Source: Adhaeribacter aerolatus
GTDB taxonomy: Bacteria; Bacteroidota; Bacteroidia; Cytophagales; Hymenobacteraceae
Reading direction: 5' to 3'
DNA: 64,000 nt
Assembly (NCBI RefSeq): GCF_007991635.1
Contig: NZ_BJYS01000013.1
Location: 114,139 to 178,138 of the forward strand
A program made the translations under genes and the position numbers. This document shows, in pieces, positions 52,617 to 61,945 of this stretch (position 1 is its first letter; each line of letters begins with the position of its first letter). The notes beneath the pieces were generated by a model, which was not told where the DNA came from, made no database searches, and was given only the letters and a program-made list of their open reading frames with translations.

Positions 52617-53063
52617 AGCTGCAATTATAAGCGATATTCAGTAATAAATATTCTTATTAAGAAGGGTTAAAGTCGATTGGGCGTCTGCTTACGCAAGCGT
52701 TAAGTTAAATAAATTATGGTTTTGCTAATAACCCGGCCTGATTGGCGGGGTAAGTTTTGCTGTTGGATGTAATGGTTTATTTCTAAATAAAATTTGCTGT
52801 TCAGTCCTGGCTGTGTCAGGATTAATGGGGCAACAAACTTTAAATATGGTTATGTAAGAAACTGTCTTCTAGCTAAAAGATATCAGGATACAAAGTCCCG
52901 CCTTCGGCAGATGATTATGCCAGCGCATTTAGGAAAAAGAAATAATTAAAAGGTAAATAATTACGCTATAGGGTTGCTTAATAAAACTAGGAAACTGAAT
53001 AATAGAAATAAGGCCTGCTTAAATGAGAGTAGAATAAGCAGTAGAAGTACTAATGTTTCGGCG
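52617..53063. other. AT-rich intergenic region, nothing recognised
   Basis: About 447 bases upstream of the Crp/Fnr gene and downstream of the receiver gene. No convincing gene, no clear promoter box, no hairpin of note; a small GC-rich patch (CCCGCCTTCGGCAG) is at about 52895-52908. Confidence 0.35.
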
Positions 53064-53480
53064 TTACCCGGCTGTAAATTTTTCTAATCCGGCCTGTTCT
53101 TCTATTTGCGCAATAATAGCCTTGATATTAGCCTGATCGATGGTTTTGTGGATGAAACCCGAAACTATCTCGAACTCTTCTGATCTAGCCATATCAGCCA
53201 GATCCAGTGAAGAAGTAAGGATGTGAATCTGACATTTGTCTAATAATCTATTTTTGTAAGGGGCCAGTGCCTCCAGAAATTGCCAGCCGCTCATGCCCGG
53301 CATGTTTAAATCCAGAAAAATAATATCGGGAATATTTTCAGGCTTGGCCTGTAATATAGTAGTAAGGGCTTCCTGGGCCGAAAGAAAAGAAAAAATATCC
53401 CCCGGCGTTCCTGCTTCTCTTAGCGCATGCTTAGTCAGATAAATACTGATATAATCATCGTCAATAATAAAGGTTTTCAT
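53064..53480 (-). CDS. Stand-alone response-regulator receiver
   Basis: A 138-residue CheY-like receiver with no output domain. The acidic pocket is DDD (7-9), phosphorylation site Asp57 in IFLDLNMPGMSGW, then LTSS (about 97-100) and the conserved Lys in FIHKTID (about 118). It probably receives phosphate from the multi-PAS kinase encoded 3 bases upstream, and passes it to a phosphotransfer protein or acts by protein contact. It is full length for a single-domain regulator. Confidence 0.93.
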   Translation of the reverse strand: MKTFIIDDDYISIYLTKHALREAGTPGDIFSFLSAQEALTTILQAKPENIPDIIFLDLNMPGMSGWQFLEALAPYKNRLLDKCQIHILTSSLDLADMARSEEFEIVSGFIHKTIDQANIKAIIAQIEEQAGLEKFTAG

Positions 53481-53483
53481 ATT

Positions 53484-56033
53484 TTATTCATTTAAATAAA
53501 TCGTAAAAGTGGTGCCAACATCTACCTGACTCGCTACTGCAATTCTTCCGGCCATGGCCTCGACGTGCGATTTAACGAGAAACAAACCCAGGCCTTTGCC
53601 TTCTCTGTTTTCGTGAAACCTTTTATAGAGTTTAAAAATATTATCTCCTGCTTTCTTCGTGTCGAAACCGGATCCATTATCAGAAATTTGGATGATGGTT
53701 GCGCCCTGGGCATTTACCGAAGCCTGTATTTTAATCTGGAGCGTACGCGTTGCGGCGCGATATTTTATGGCGTTGGAAAGCAGGTTATAGAAAATACTAT
53801 AAATATACGCCCGATTGGCCTGCACTTGGTGCGCCTCTGGTATAGCCAGGTTAATTAAACCATGGCATTGGCGCAAAGGCTGCTGCAAATCTTCCAGGGC
53901 TTGCCGGCATACAGCTGCCAGATTTAAGCTTTCTTTTTCTATTACATCTTTTCTATCCCGAACCGATAATATCAGGTTTATGTCTTTCAGAACATCATCC
54001 AGCCGGAAGATGCTTTCCTGCAAATAATTTAAAGAAGTATCGAATTCAGTTGATTCTTTTTCTATACCCGTTAGTATTTTCGAGAGCCCTAAAGCATTGG
54101 CTACGGGGGCGCGCAGGTTGTGCGATATAATATAAGTAAACTGTTGCAGATCCCGGTTTTGCTGGTACAGATCCCGGCTCATTTTTACCAGGTTGGCTTC
54201 TGCCTCTTTCTGGGCGGTAATATCTTTATGAATGGCAATGTACTGGGTTATATTGCCAGCCTCGTCAAAAACCGGGCTGATATCCATAGAAACCCAGAAA
54301 GGCTCTCCCGTTTTTTTGTAATTGAGAAGAGTGGAATTAAATGGAACGCCAGCCTTGAGTTTCTCCTGTATTCTCCGGAGTTCTTCTGTGTCGGTTTCGG
54401 TACCACGCAGCAGGTCTCCGGGTTTTCTGCCGATTAGTTCGCTTAGGGTGTAGCCGGTATTACGGGTAAAACCTTCATTTACCCATTCCGCTCGCCCGGC
54501 CGCATCTGTAATAATGGTACTGTTAAAGGTTTTATTGGCTATCAACGACAGCTTTTCCAGTTCCTTTCTGGCAACTATCTTTTCGGTAATATCATTAAAA
54601 TAAATTGATAAACCTTCTTCGGAAGGATAAGCTTTTACTTCCAGGCAAATATTACACTTCTGCAGGTAAGCTTCAAAATGAACGGATTTACCGGTTGCAA
54701 TTGCCTGGTGGTATTGCTGATAAAATATTCCCTGTACCTCTTCCGGATATACTGCCCAAATATTCTTGCTCAGGTATTCGTGCCGCTTTATTTGCAGCAC
54801 CCGGTCAAATTCACTGTTGGTGTAGGTAAAGTTCCAGTCTTTATCTAAGGTACAAAAAGCATCCGTAATACTTTCAAAAATAGTGTTTAGCCTTTGGGCG
54901 TGCTGTTCTATAATTCTGTGCGCTTGGGTAACTTCCGTAATATCTTTAATTACCACGTGCAGGGCCTCTACGCTGCTGCCTGCTACCAGCGGTACTTTTA
55001 CGATGCTCAGTACTTTTGGGCCCAGATTTTCGAGATTTATGTCTATATCAAAGCAAACCTTTTTGCCCGAAAAGGCTTCCTCGTGTTTTTGTTTGATTAG
55101 GGGCAGTACTTCGGGCGGCAGGAAATCATATAAAGAATAATTTACAACCTCCTCTTTTTGCTTATTGGCAAAAGAAAGGAATGCTGGATTTGCATCCAGT
55201 ATAATGCCGGCTTCATTCAGAAAGAATACGATATCCGGGTTATTTTCGAACAAACTACGAAACCGTTGCTCGCTTTGCTCTAGTTTTAGCTGCGCCTCTT
55301 TCCGCTCGGTTATGTCGCGGGTACTAATAAATATTGCCCGAATAGCAGGGTTATGCAATTGGTTACTGATAGTGGTTTCTACCCACCGGTACTGCCCGCC
55401 GGCTGTTTTTATGCGAAAATCGCTGATTTTAGCGGCCGCCTGCGTTCTTTTAATGGATGTAAATATTTCCTGAACTTTAGATAAATCTGCAGGATGAATA
55501 AGTTGGAAGGAATTAAGGCCGATGAACTGTTCTGGTTGGTAGCCTAAATTTTCTACAGCGGTGCCGTCTACGTAAAGGTAATGGCCGTTTTCATCCAGCA
55601 AAGCCAGCATATCTGCTCCGTGGGCCAGTGTTAAATGGAGCAGTTCTTTTCGCTGGGGTAATTCTTCGGCGGCCGCTCTCTGGCAACTGGTGTCGCGTGC
55701 TATACAGAAATAAAGCGCCTCCACTTCCGACCACACTACCGACCAAAGCAAAGTTACCTTTTGCCCGTTTTTATGAAGGTAACAGCCTTCAAAACTGGTA
55801 GTTGATTTTACGGTATTTATAAATGGTGGAGTTTCTAAAATTTTTCCAGGATCGTCAGGATGTATAAAATTCCTGACGAACTGCCCTTCCATCTCTTCGC
55901 GCCCATAGTCAAGCAACTGGCTAAAACCCGCACTCACCTGAATAAATCTTGCTGCTACATCGATGGTACAAATCATATCCATCGAGTATGTCATTACATG
56001 GTTTAATATCCGGTTCCCATTACTATCCTGCAT
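53484..56033 (-). CDS. Multi-PAS sensor histidine kinase
   Basis: An 849-residue soluble (no transmembrane segment seen) kinase. About five PAS/PAC domains run from residue 10 to about 625; typical stretches are YSMDMICTIDVAARFIQVSAGF, LLDENGHYLYVDGTAVENLGYQ, FLNEAGIILDANPAFL, TFTYTNSEFDRV, and ITDAAGRAEWVNEGFTRNTGY. HisKA has His638 in SHNLRAPVANA. The ATPase domain shows NLLSNAIKY (N box), ISDNGSGFD (G1) and GKGLGLFLV (G2). It autophosphorylates His638 and most likely passes phosphate to the receiver in the same operon. PAS ligands are unknown; cytosolic sensing is inferred. Confidence 0.93.
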   Translation of the reverse strand: MQDSNGNRILNHVMTYSMDMICTIDVAARFIQVSAGFSQLLDYGREEMEGQFVRNFIHPDDPGKILETPPFINTVKSTTSFEGCYLHKNGQKVTLLWSVVWSEVEALYFCIARDTSCQRAAAEELPQRKELLHLTLAHGADMLALLDENGHYLYVDGTAVENLGYQPEQFIGLNSFQLIHPADLSKVQEIFTSIKRTQAAAKISDFRIKTAGGQYRWVETTISNQLHNPAIRAIFISTRDITERKEAQLKLEQSEQRFRSLFENNPDIVFFLNEAGIILDANPAFLSFANKQKEEVVNYSLYDFLPPEVLPLIKQKHEEAFSGKKVCFDIDINLENLGPKVLSIVKVPLVAGSSVEALHVVIKDITEVTQAHRIIEQHAQRLNTIFESITDAFCTLDKDWNFTYTNSEFDRVLQIKRHEYLSKNIWAVYPEEVQGIFYQQYHQAIATGKSVHFEAYLQKCNICLEVKAYPSEEGLSIYFNDITEKIVARKELEKLSLIANKTFNSTIITDAAGRAEWVNEGFTRNTGYTLSELIGRKPGDLLRGTETDTEELRRIQEKLKAGVPFNSTLLNYKKTGEPFWVSMDISPVFDEAGNITQYIAIHKDITAQKEAEANLVKMSRDLYQQNRDLQQFTYIISHNLRAPVANALGLSKILTGIEKESTEFDTSLNYLQESIFRLDDVLKDINLILSVRDRKDVIEKESLNLAAVCRQALEDLQQPLRQCHGLINLAIPEAHQVQANRAYIYSIFYNLLSNAIKYRAATRTLQIKIQASVNAQGATIIQISDNGSGFDTKKAGDNIFKLYKRFHENREGKGLGLFLVKSHVEAMAGRIAVASQVDVGTTFTIYLNE

Positions 56034-56363
56034 TCTAAACCATTGTTTTCTAAAATCCTTGACTAATCTTTACTAATTAATTTTTAGGATCAAAGATATA
56101 TAAATCAATCCTCCGCCAAATCTAGGAGTATGATCTTAATAAAGATGTTTCGCAGAGTAGTTTTTCAAGCATTTTTTCAAAGAAGAACAAACAAGAAAAC
56201 TCGTTTCGAACATCTGAAAAGAAAGCATTTACTACTAGCTGTATAATTTCTTGCCGCCGGAATATATTTTTCGGGGTAAAGTTAAAAATGTGCTATGCTA
56301 TCGGAGTAAATATATGTTATAATTAATATTTTTAAAGTTATATAATTGATTGTATTATACCTG
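56034..56363. other. AT-rich intergenic region upstream of the sensor kinase
   Basis: 330 bases with a probable kinase promoter region, but no recognisable TAnnTTTG box at a suitable distance and no hairpin. Confidence 0.3.
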
Positions 56364-56558
56364 CTACCCTTCGGATACTTCGTAAATAGCAATCGTGTTC
56401 TTCTTAGGGTTAATTTGGCCGTGCGATCTTTCTTTCTTCCAGTAAATTTGGCGTCCAAAACGGTTTTCGAGCGGTGGTAGCCGGTGGTAACCGCCTCTTT
56501 TATTAGCAGCGCAAGAAGATAAAATAATTAGGATGAGAAAAGGGACTAAATTTTTCAT
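56364..56558 (-). CDS. Small lipoprotein
   Basis: A 64-residue protein with a short lipoprotein signal peptide (MKNLVPFLILIILSSC; lipobox LSSC, Cys16). The mature 49 residues are basic, with RPGR-like and KKERSH patches and a hydrophobic end IAIYEVSEG. Such small lipoproteins are common on the periplasmic face. Function unknown. The spacer before the next gene (56559-56851) has nothing recognised; a 64-codon frame at 56680-56874 overlaps the SRPBCC gene and is not called. Confidence 0.6.
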   Translation of the reverse strand: MKNLVPFLILIILSSCAANKRGGYHRLPPLENRFGRQIYWKKERSHGQINPKKNTIAIYEVSEG

Positions 56559-56851
56559 ATAAAATTAAGCTAACTGTTTTTCATTGTTATTGAATTAGTA
56601 CAAAATTAACAGAGCTATTACAACTTCCAAAAATAATTCTTAAAATATTGAAAAATTACAATATTTACTTTTTTTTACCTTATAGAAGTTGTTGTATATA
56701 TTGAAAATATAGTTCTAGCGCTTCAACGGTATCGAAAAAGAGTAAGGGAGGCGCAACTTGTAGGCCCGGGAAACTGAGAAGAATGGACGTGAAGTGTAAG
56801 GGTGCGTTAAGCCTTTGGAATAGAAGAACGTTACTGTTAATCCGATGATAC

Positions 56852-57235
56852 TTATTCTTCTTCGTAAAAAGCAATCAGGTTACCAAAGTAAACCTTTTCC
56901 CAGCCTTCGGTAATATCCGGAAAAGCTTCGTCGGGAATATTCGTATGTCTTAGTTCGGCGGAGGTACCGTTTTTGTGGGGGTGCAGTTTAATGGTAACTA
57001 CGGAAGGCTCTTCTTGTTCCCCGAAATACCACTCCTGTACTATTTTGTTGTTTTCTTCAAACGCCAGGTTTTTGCCCGCTATGCTTCCATCAAATAACTG
57101 AAATTCCGAATCAGGCTCGGTACTCATTTCGGCAGTTTCGCCAGACCAAAGCTGTATAGTGGCCGGATTGGTTAAAGCTAAGTAAACCTCCGCCGGATCT
57201 GCTGGTATGATGAAATATTTTTTGTAATCTTTCAT
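56852..57235 (-). CDS. SRPBCC/AHSA1-type START-fold protein
   Basis: A 127-residue protein from ATG 57235; an upstream frame adds ten residues that look non-native (QQLPRKGHT). The fold begins FIIPADPAEVYLALTNPATIQLWSGETA (about 6-33), the usual AHSA1/SRPBCC start, continues FDGSIAGKNLAF and IVQEWYFGEQEEPSVVTIKL, and ends IPDEAFPDITEGWEKVYFGNLIAFYE with the amphipathic C-terminal helix. These proteins bind hydrophobic ligands or act as Hsp90 co-chaperone-like factors. No ligand can be named. Soluble, cytosolic. Confidence 0.88.
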   Translation of the reverse strand: MKDYKKYFIIPADPAEVYLALTNPATIQLWSGETAEMSTEPDSEFQLFDGSIAGKNLAFEENNKIVQEWYFGEQEEPSVVTIKLHPHKNGTSAELRHTNIPDEAFPDITEGWEKVYFGNLIAFYEEE

Positions 57236-57711
57236 GGTATGGCCTTTACGTGGAAGTTGCTGCAAAGTAAATAATTTTCTCTAGCTTTTATCCGCCGTAA
57301 ATTAAAGTAAAATCAATGATAGGGAATAGCCATATTCTGAGGATATAAGCTTAAAGGCTAAATGTTATACTCTTTTAACTAATTTTTAGCATAAGAATTT
57401 GGCTATTCAATGAAAGTATAGATTATATGTTACCTAAGAAATTAAATTTAGAGAACTTCTTTTCTAATAACAGAGGTTAATAAGGATAAATGTCCTTAAA
57501 TTTGTTTTTTTATGTTAAATAATAATGGCGTCTAGGTTTTTTTGGTAGAAATTAGAACTAGAAGCGAGAATTTTAGTTATTTTCTAATGTATATTGCTAA
57601 ACCAATAGGCTAAAAAGAAAAATATTTGTAATATTATTTTAGAACGTTAGTAGTCTGTAGGTGGTTATACCGTCATCGTGTTCTTGCTCTTTAAATTTAA
57701 GAATTTTTCAA
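57236..57711. other. AT-rich intergenic region, nothing recognised
   Basis: About 476 bases. The in-frame codons 57661-57711 that precede the lipoprotein start lack coding-like composition (MVIPSSCSCSLNLRIFQ), which supports the start at 57712. No clear promoter box was seen. Confidence 0.35.
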
Positions 57712-58134
57712 ATGAAAAATATTTCATCCCTTTTGCTAGTGGCAGGGTTACTGGTTTTTACTAATTGCCGGCCCGAAAAAATGAATACAGTTGTATCTCC
57801 TCCTGCTAATAATCCGGTAACTACCCAGGCTCCGGTAAATAATGGTGGCGACCAGGTGCAATTAGCAACGCCGCAAGGACAGACCGGAACACCGGTAAAC
57901 CCGGTCGGGTTAAATCCTGCCCATGGTTTGCCCGGTCACCGCTGCGATATTCCGGTTGGTGCGCGTTTAGATTCGCCGCCGCAAAGTACCCCAGCGGCAG
58001 CGCCCCGGTTACCAGCACCCACTTTGCCTTTACCCTCGGCACCCGGTGTAGTAGCGGCCGGTACCAATCCGCCGCACGGACAGCCCGGTCATGATTGTGC
58101 CATACCAGTTGGTGCCCCACTTAAGAAATTATAA
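57712..58134 (+). CDS. Lipoprotein with duplicated HGxPGHxC motif, unknown
   Basis: A 140-residue lipoprotein from ATG 57712 (lipobox FTNC, Cys19). After a Pro/Thr/Gln-rich linker come two copies of the same 20-residue unit: GLNPAHGLPGHRCDIPVGAR (66-85) and GTNPPHGQPGHDCAIPVGAP (117-136), separated by a Pro/Ala-rich spacer. Each holds two His and one Cys in HxxxxHxC order (His71, His76, Cys78; His122, His127, Cys129), which suggests metal binding or a surface-linked redox role. The motif recurs in Bacteroidota proteins of unknown function, as I recall. No other gene belongs to its unit. A 46-base palindrome ends it. Confidence 0.75.
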   Translation: MKNISSLLLVAGLLVFTNCRPEKMNTVVSPPANNPVTTQAPVNNGGDQVQLATPQGQTGTPVNPVGLNPAHGLPGHRCDIPVGARLDSPPQSTPAAAPRLPAPTLPLPSAPGVVAAGTNPPHGQPGHDCAIPVGAPLKKL

Positions 58135-58161
58135 TCTAATTTTAAAGAAGCGAAAGTATAG

Positions 58162-58207
58162 GTTATGAACAAAAGAAGCCGCTGCAGCGGCTTCTTTTGT
58201 TCATAAC
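58162..58207. terminator. 46-base perfect palindrome, terminator
   Basis: Bases 58162-58207 are self-complementary throughout (centre at 58184/58185; inner sequence GCCGCTG/CAGCGGC). It lies 27 bases after the lipoprotein stop codon and 130 bases downstream of gdhA on minus. T-rich flanks are present on both sides, so it may stop both convergent genes. Confidence 0.9.
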
Positions 58208-58336
58208 TGTTTTTGCGAAACACTTACTTGATCTTTTCCCGAAATAAATGAGCAGTAGAATATAAAAGCAAGTCTGAGAGTTTAATAGAAACAACCTTTT
58301 AATGAACAGGGCCAATATATCAACTTAGAGGTACTG

Positions 58337-59677
58337 TTATACCACACCTTGTGCCAGCATGGCATCGGCTACTTTAACAAAGCCGCCAATATTCGCTCCC
58401 TTTTCGTAGTTAATGTAACCATCCTTTTCGGTGCCGTATTTTACACAAATGCTGTGGATGTCCTTCATAATGTCCCGCAGACGGTTATTTACTTCATTCC
58501 GGCTCCAGGAAATACGGAGGGAATTTTGTGACATTTCGAGGCCCGATACGGCTACCCCACCGGCATTAGAAGCTTTACCCGGTGCATATAATATTTTAGC
58601 CTCGGTAAAAACATGAATGGCTTCCGGGGTGCTGGGCATATTAGCGCCTTCGGCCACACAAATACAGCCATTCCGTACCAGGGTACGGGCGTCTTCTTCG
58701 TCCAGCTCGTTTTGAGTAGCATTCGGGAAAGCAATATCGCCTTTAATTTTCCAGGGCCGTTCGCCGGCAAAAAATTCGCAATTGTATTTATCGGCGTATT
58801 CTTTTATACGTCCGCGTTGTTCGTTTTTCAGGTCCATGATAAAGGCCAGTTTCTCCTTGTCGAAACCGGCCGGATCGTAAATAAAGCCTTCTGAATCGGA
58901 AAGCGTAACTACTTTGGCGCCCGCCTGAATGCATCTTTCTACCGTATACTGGGCCACATTGCCGGAGCCCGAAACCAATACGGTTTTGCCTTTTAACGAT
59001 TCGCCCCGGGTTTCCAGCATATCTTCGGCAAAATAGACCACCCCGTAACCGGTAGCCTCCGGCCGGATAGCACTGCCGCCCCAACTGGTTCCTTTACCGG
59101 TAAGTACGCCCGTAAATTCGCCTTTAATGCGTTTATACTGGCCAAACAGGAACCCAACTTCCCGGCCACCCACACCAATATCGCCGGCCGGAACATCTAT
59201 ATCGGCCCCAACGTGCCGGTATAACTCAGTCATAAAGCTTTGGCAGAATTTCATGATTTCACTATCGGATTTACCTTTGGGATCGAAGTCGGAGCCGCCT
59301 TTACCACCGCCCATGGGCAAACCCGTCAGGCTGTTTTTAAATACCTGCTCAAAGGCTAAAAATTTAAGAATGCTCAGGTTTACGGAAGGATGAAAGCGGA
59401 GCCCGCCTTTGTAAGGACCAATGGCGCTGTTCATCTGCACCCGGAAACCCCGGTTAACTTCGACCTCGCCCCGGTCATTGAGCCACGGCACCCGAAACAT
59501 CAGCACCCGTTCCGGCTCCACCATACGTTCCAGAATCCTGGCTTTTCTATACCTTGGTGTTTTCTCTATAAACGGAATAATTGTTTCGGCCACTTCCTGT
59601 ACTGCCTGCAAAAACTCCGGCTCATGCGGATTGCGGGCTGTTACTTGATCCAGGAACTCTTTTACCAGTGCATCCAT
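58337..59677 (-). CDS. gdhA: Glutamate dehydrogenase (NADP-type)
   Basis: A 446-residue hexameric-type GDH. The N-terminal domain has FRVPWLNDRGEVEVNRGFRVQMNSAIGPYKGGLRFHPSVNLSILKFLAFEQVFKNSLTGLPMGGGKGGSDFDPKG, which holds the catalytic Lys of GGGKGG. The Rossmann domain has VLVSGSGNVAQYTVERC (about 235-251). ANMPSTPEAIHVF and GKASNAGGVAVSGLEMSQNS complete the substrate region. It converts 2-oxoglutarate and ammonia to glutamate in the cytosol, a main ammonium entry point. The absence of the N-terminal extension and 446-residue length match the small bacterial NADP type. Single gene, convergent with the lipoprotein gene. Confidence 0.96.
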   Translation of the reverse strand: MDALVKEFLDQVTARNPHEPEFLQAVQEVAETIIPFIEKTPRYRKARILERMVEPERVLMFRVPWLNDRGEVEVNRGFRVQMNSAIGPYKGGLRFHPSVNLSILKFLAFEQVFKNSLTGLPMGGGKGGSDFDPKGKSDSEIMKFCQSFMTELYRHVGADIDVPAGDIGVGGREVGFLFGQYKRIKGEFTGVLTGKGTSWGGSAIRPEATGYGVVYFAEDMLETRGESLKGKTVLVSGSGNVAQYTVERCIQAGAKVVTLSDSEGFIYDPAGFDKEKLAFIMDLKNEQRGRIKEYADKYNCEFFAGERPWKIKGDIAFPNATQNELDEEDARTLVRNGCICVAEGANMPSTPEAIHVFTEAKILYAPGKASNAGGVAVSGLEMSQNSLRISWSRNEVNNRLRDIMKDIHSICVKYGTEKDGYINYEKGANIGGFVKVADAMLAQGVV

Positions 59678-60160
59678 GTAGATTTATTTACTTTGTTTAT
59701 TTATTAGGGACTTGCAAAATTTTTTCTGCAATGCAGTTTTAATCTATGTATTAACGCGAATGTTTTACCTAAAAAATATTATCTCAGAAAAACAACTTTT
59801 TGGTAATAGCCGGCTCGAAAAGATAATATTTAAGAACTTGGAAAAACAAGTAAGTAGACGATTTTAAGTTGTAAGTTAATAATGTCTTGGTTATTAAACA
59901 TTTACATGAATAATGTTGTAATTTAATTTTGTTTTCCGGTACATAACTTAAAAAATTGATGTATCAGGTTGCCGTTGCTCGAAGATTCGAAAGCTATTAT
60001 CGTCCAAATATATAGCAGTCAAACATAATTCGCACGATAAAATTAAAGTAGTCTGATAACACCAATTATCTTTGCCAACAATAAAAATTTCATCCAAAGC
60101 CGGTAATCAGTAAATGCTTTTCTGAAAAATCGGCTTAAAGTTAAGCAATTTATTATTTGT
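59678..60160. other. Divergent intergenic region with a promoter box
   Basis: About 483 AT-rich bases between gdhA and rluE. TATCTTTG at 60067-60074 (TAnnTTTG) could drive rluE with a leader of about 80 bases. Nothing else was recognised. Confidence 0.4.
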
Positions 60161-60775
60161 ATGCAGCAGCGTTATTTTGTTATGTACAAGCCTTATGGGT
60201 ATTTGAGCCAGTTTGTAGGCGAAGCAAAAAAGAAAAAGCGATTGGGCGAGTTATATAATTTTCCGGTGGGTACTATGGCCGTTGGGCGGCTAGACGAAGA
60301 CAGTGAAGGCTTGTTATTGCTTACTACCGATGGCAAAATGAGCCAATATATTAGCAGCTCCGGAACGGAAAAAGAATATTATGCCCAAGTAGACGGCCTG
60401 ATAACCGAAGAAGCGGTGGCGCAATTACAGCAAGGTGTAAAAATTGGTCTGCAAGGCGAGGGTTATACGACCAAACCGTGTGTTGCTTTCAGGCTGGTTA
60501 TAGCGCCGGATTTGCCGCTACGGGCCCGCAAAATTCGCGATGAGCGCCACGGACCCACCAGTTGGGTTTCTATTACCCTTACCGAAGGTAAAAACCGGCA
60601 GGTCCGGAAAATGACGGCGGCCGTTGGTTTTCCTACTTTACGTCTGGTACGGGTGCGGGTAGGTAATCTGGCGCTACATAACTTGCAGCCCGGCGAAGTA
60701 AAAGAAGTAACTGATTTTATAAAGGGGACGCCAGTTTATGCCGAAGTAAATGCTGGTTTAGAAAATGAAACTTGA
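60161..60775 (+). CDS. rluE: 23S rRNA pseudouridine synthase RluE-type
   Basis: A 204-residue synthase without an S4 domain, the RluE arrangement. Catalytic motif AVGRLDEDSEGLLLL has Asp45. Also present: YKPYGYLSQF, KEYYAQVDGLI, TSWVSITLTEGKNRQVRKMTAAVGFPTLRLVRV (about 132-164). RluE modifies a uridine in the peptidyl-transferase region of 23S rRNA (U2457 in E. coli numbering). The intact GRLD and NRQVRKM contrast with the degenerate RluF-like gene at 46.8 kb. ATG at 60161 is preceded by a TATCTTTG box about 87 bases upstream. Confidence 0.95.
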   Translation: MQQRYFVMYKPYGYLSQFVGEAKKKKRLGELYNFPVGTMAVGRLDEDSEGLLLLTTDGKMSQYISSSGTEKEYYAQVDGLITEEAVAQLQQGVKIGLQGEGYTTKPCVAFRLVIAPDLPLRARKIRDERHGPTSWVSITLTEGKNRQVRKMTAAVGFPTLRLVRVRVGNLALHNLQPGEVKEVTDFIKGTPVYAEVNAGLENET

Positions 60776-60803
60776 TTTTTAAGCCATAAATTGCTTCATT
60801 AAT

Positions 60804-61724
60804 TTAGCGGCTACGTTCCGGGTCCTGCTGAAAAATAGTGGACAGCAAACGATAAAGTTCCGGGTGGTTCTGGTTCAGCTTTTCGGGATTATCGAAGAAA
60901 TATTCGCTTACCACCGCCAGGAATTCAGCGTTGTTGGTTAAACCGTAGGGGTTGATATCAGACTGGCCTTTCTTAATTTTTTTTACTTCTGTTTTAAGTA
61001 CCTGTAGCCACGGAATGGCATAAGCATTATTTAAAAATATTTCGGGCAGGCCGTCTATTGCGCCATCGGCTTTATCGAGTAAATGCACAAACTCATGAAT
61101 GCCCACGTTGCCGTTGTCTTGCCCTTGAAAACCAGCCAGCAGATTAGGTTTAGAGAGCAGCAGCGTATTGTTCAGGTACATATTCCCCACCATACCGGCA
61201 ATAATCCGCTCCTGCCCTTCCGTATGATCCGTCCGGAATTTCTCGTCGAAAGCGTTGGGGTAAATTAATACTTGCTTCAGATTGGGGTACTCGAAAAACG
61301 GGAAGGCAAAAGTAGGAATAATAGCACTGGCTGCCACCAGCAACCGAACCGTATCGTCCAGGTCGGTATCAATGCCTTCAATCTTTTTCTCGGCCAGGAA
61401 AAAATGTACCCGCTGGTTAAATATTTTTTTATCGGCAGGGTTGAGATTGGCGTAGAAAACCGAGTTGTTTTCCAGTATATTTTGCCAGGTTTCCGGGAAA
61501 CTAATATTTAGTAACTGCAGCCGTTGGTGATATTTTTTGGTATAACGCCGGTGTAATATAATAATGAGTAAAAAGCAAATACCTCCCAGAATAATTACCG
61601 GTAGGGGGTTGCTGTAAAACCAGAGTATAGCACAAAATATAACCACCCCGGCCGCGTATATAAGACCCTGGTTCCGACTTTTGTTTACCAGCCGTTGGTA
61701 ATACGTTTTAAAATCTGCTTCCAT
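60804..61724 (-). CDS. MtfA-like zinc-dependent metallopeptidase (M90 type) with N-terminal membrane anchor
   Basis: A 306-residue protein. Two hydrophobic segments at about 20-36 and 41-57 anchor it; E. coli MtfA lacks these. The catalytic zinc motif is HEFVH (His210, Glu211, His214) followed by LLDKADGAIDGLP, which is the M90/MtfA signature. The region before it has TVRLLVAASAIIPTF, and ERIIAGMVGNMYLNNTLLLSKPNLLAGFQ. MtfA cleaves or regulates glucose-repressor-type proteins in Enterobacteria; the substrate here is unknown, and the anchor would place it at the membrane. It is convergent with rluE, 28 bases apart. Confidence 0.88.
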   Translation of the reverse strand: MEADFKTYYQRLVNKSRNQGLIYAAGVVIFCAILWFYSNPLPVIILGGICFLLIIILHRRYTKKYHQRLQLLNISFPETWQNILENNSVFYANLNPADKKIFNQRVHFFLAEKKIEGIDTDLDDTVRLLVAASAIIPTFAFPFFEYPNLKQVLIYPNAFDEKFRTDHTEGQERIIAGMVGNMYLNNTLLLSKPNLLAGFQGQDNGNVGIHEFVHLLDKADGAIDGLPEIFLNNAYAIPWLQVLKTEVKKIKKGQSDINPYGLTNNAEFLAVVSEYFFDNPEKLNQNHPELYRLLSTIFQQDPERSR

Positions 61725-61842
61725 TTTAATCAGCCTCTTAAGGCATTGATCTTAACTATACGCTTATGGGTAAGAAACAAGCTACAAATTTCGGACTTGC
61801 TGATAATCTGCCTTGGCCTTGTAATGCTATTGGCTAAAAGAA

Positions 61843-61875
61843 AAACCTCACAGGTCTTAAAAACTTGTGAGGTTT
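61843..61875 (-). terminator. Terminator after the FKBP gene
   Basis: Stem AAACCTCACAGGT (61843-61855) / ACTTGTGAGGTTT (61863-61875), one mismatch (wobble), 7-base loop, then T-rich on minus. It lies 70 bases past the FKBP stop and also ends the spacer upstream of the MtfA-like gene. Confidence 0.8.
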
Positions 61876-61945
61876 GCTTAATAATATTGCTTTCATTCAA
61901 GCTCTCAAATATTTGAGACGCTATGCTAAAATCTTTTACAGATTT

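Noticed and set aside
56680..56874. 64-codon minus-strand frame
   Set aside because: Overlaps the 3' end of the SRPBCC gene and has no coding-like features or signals.
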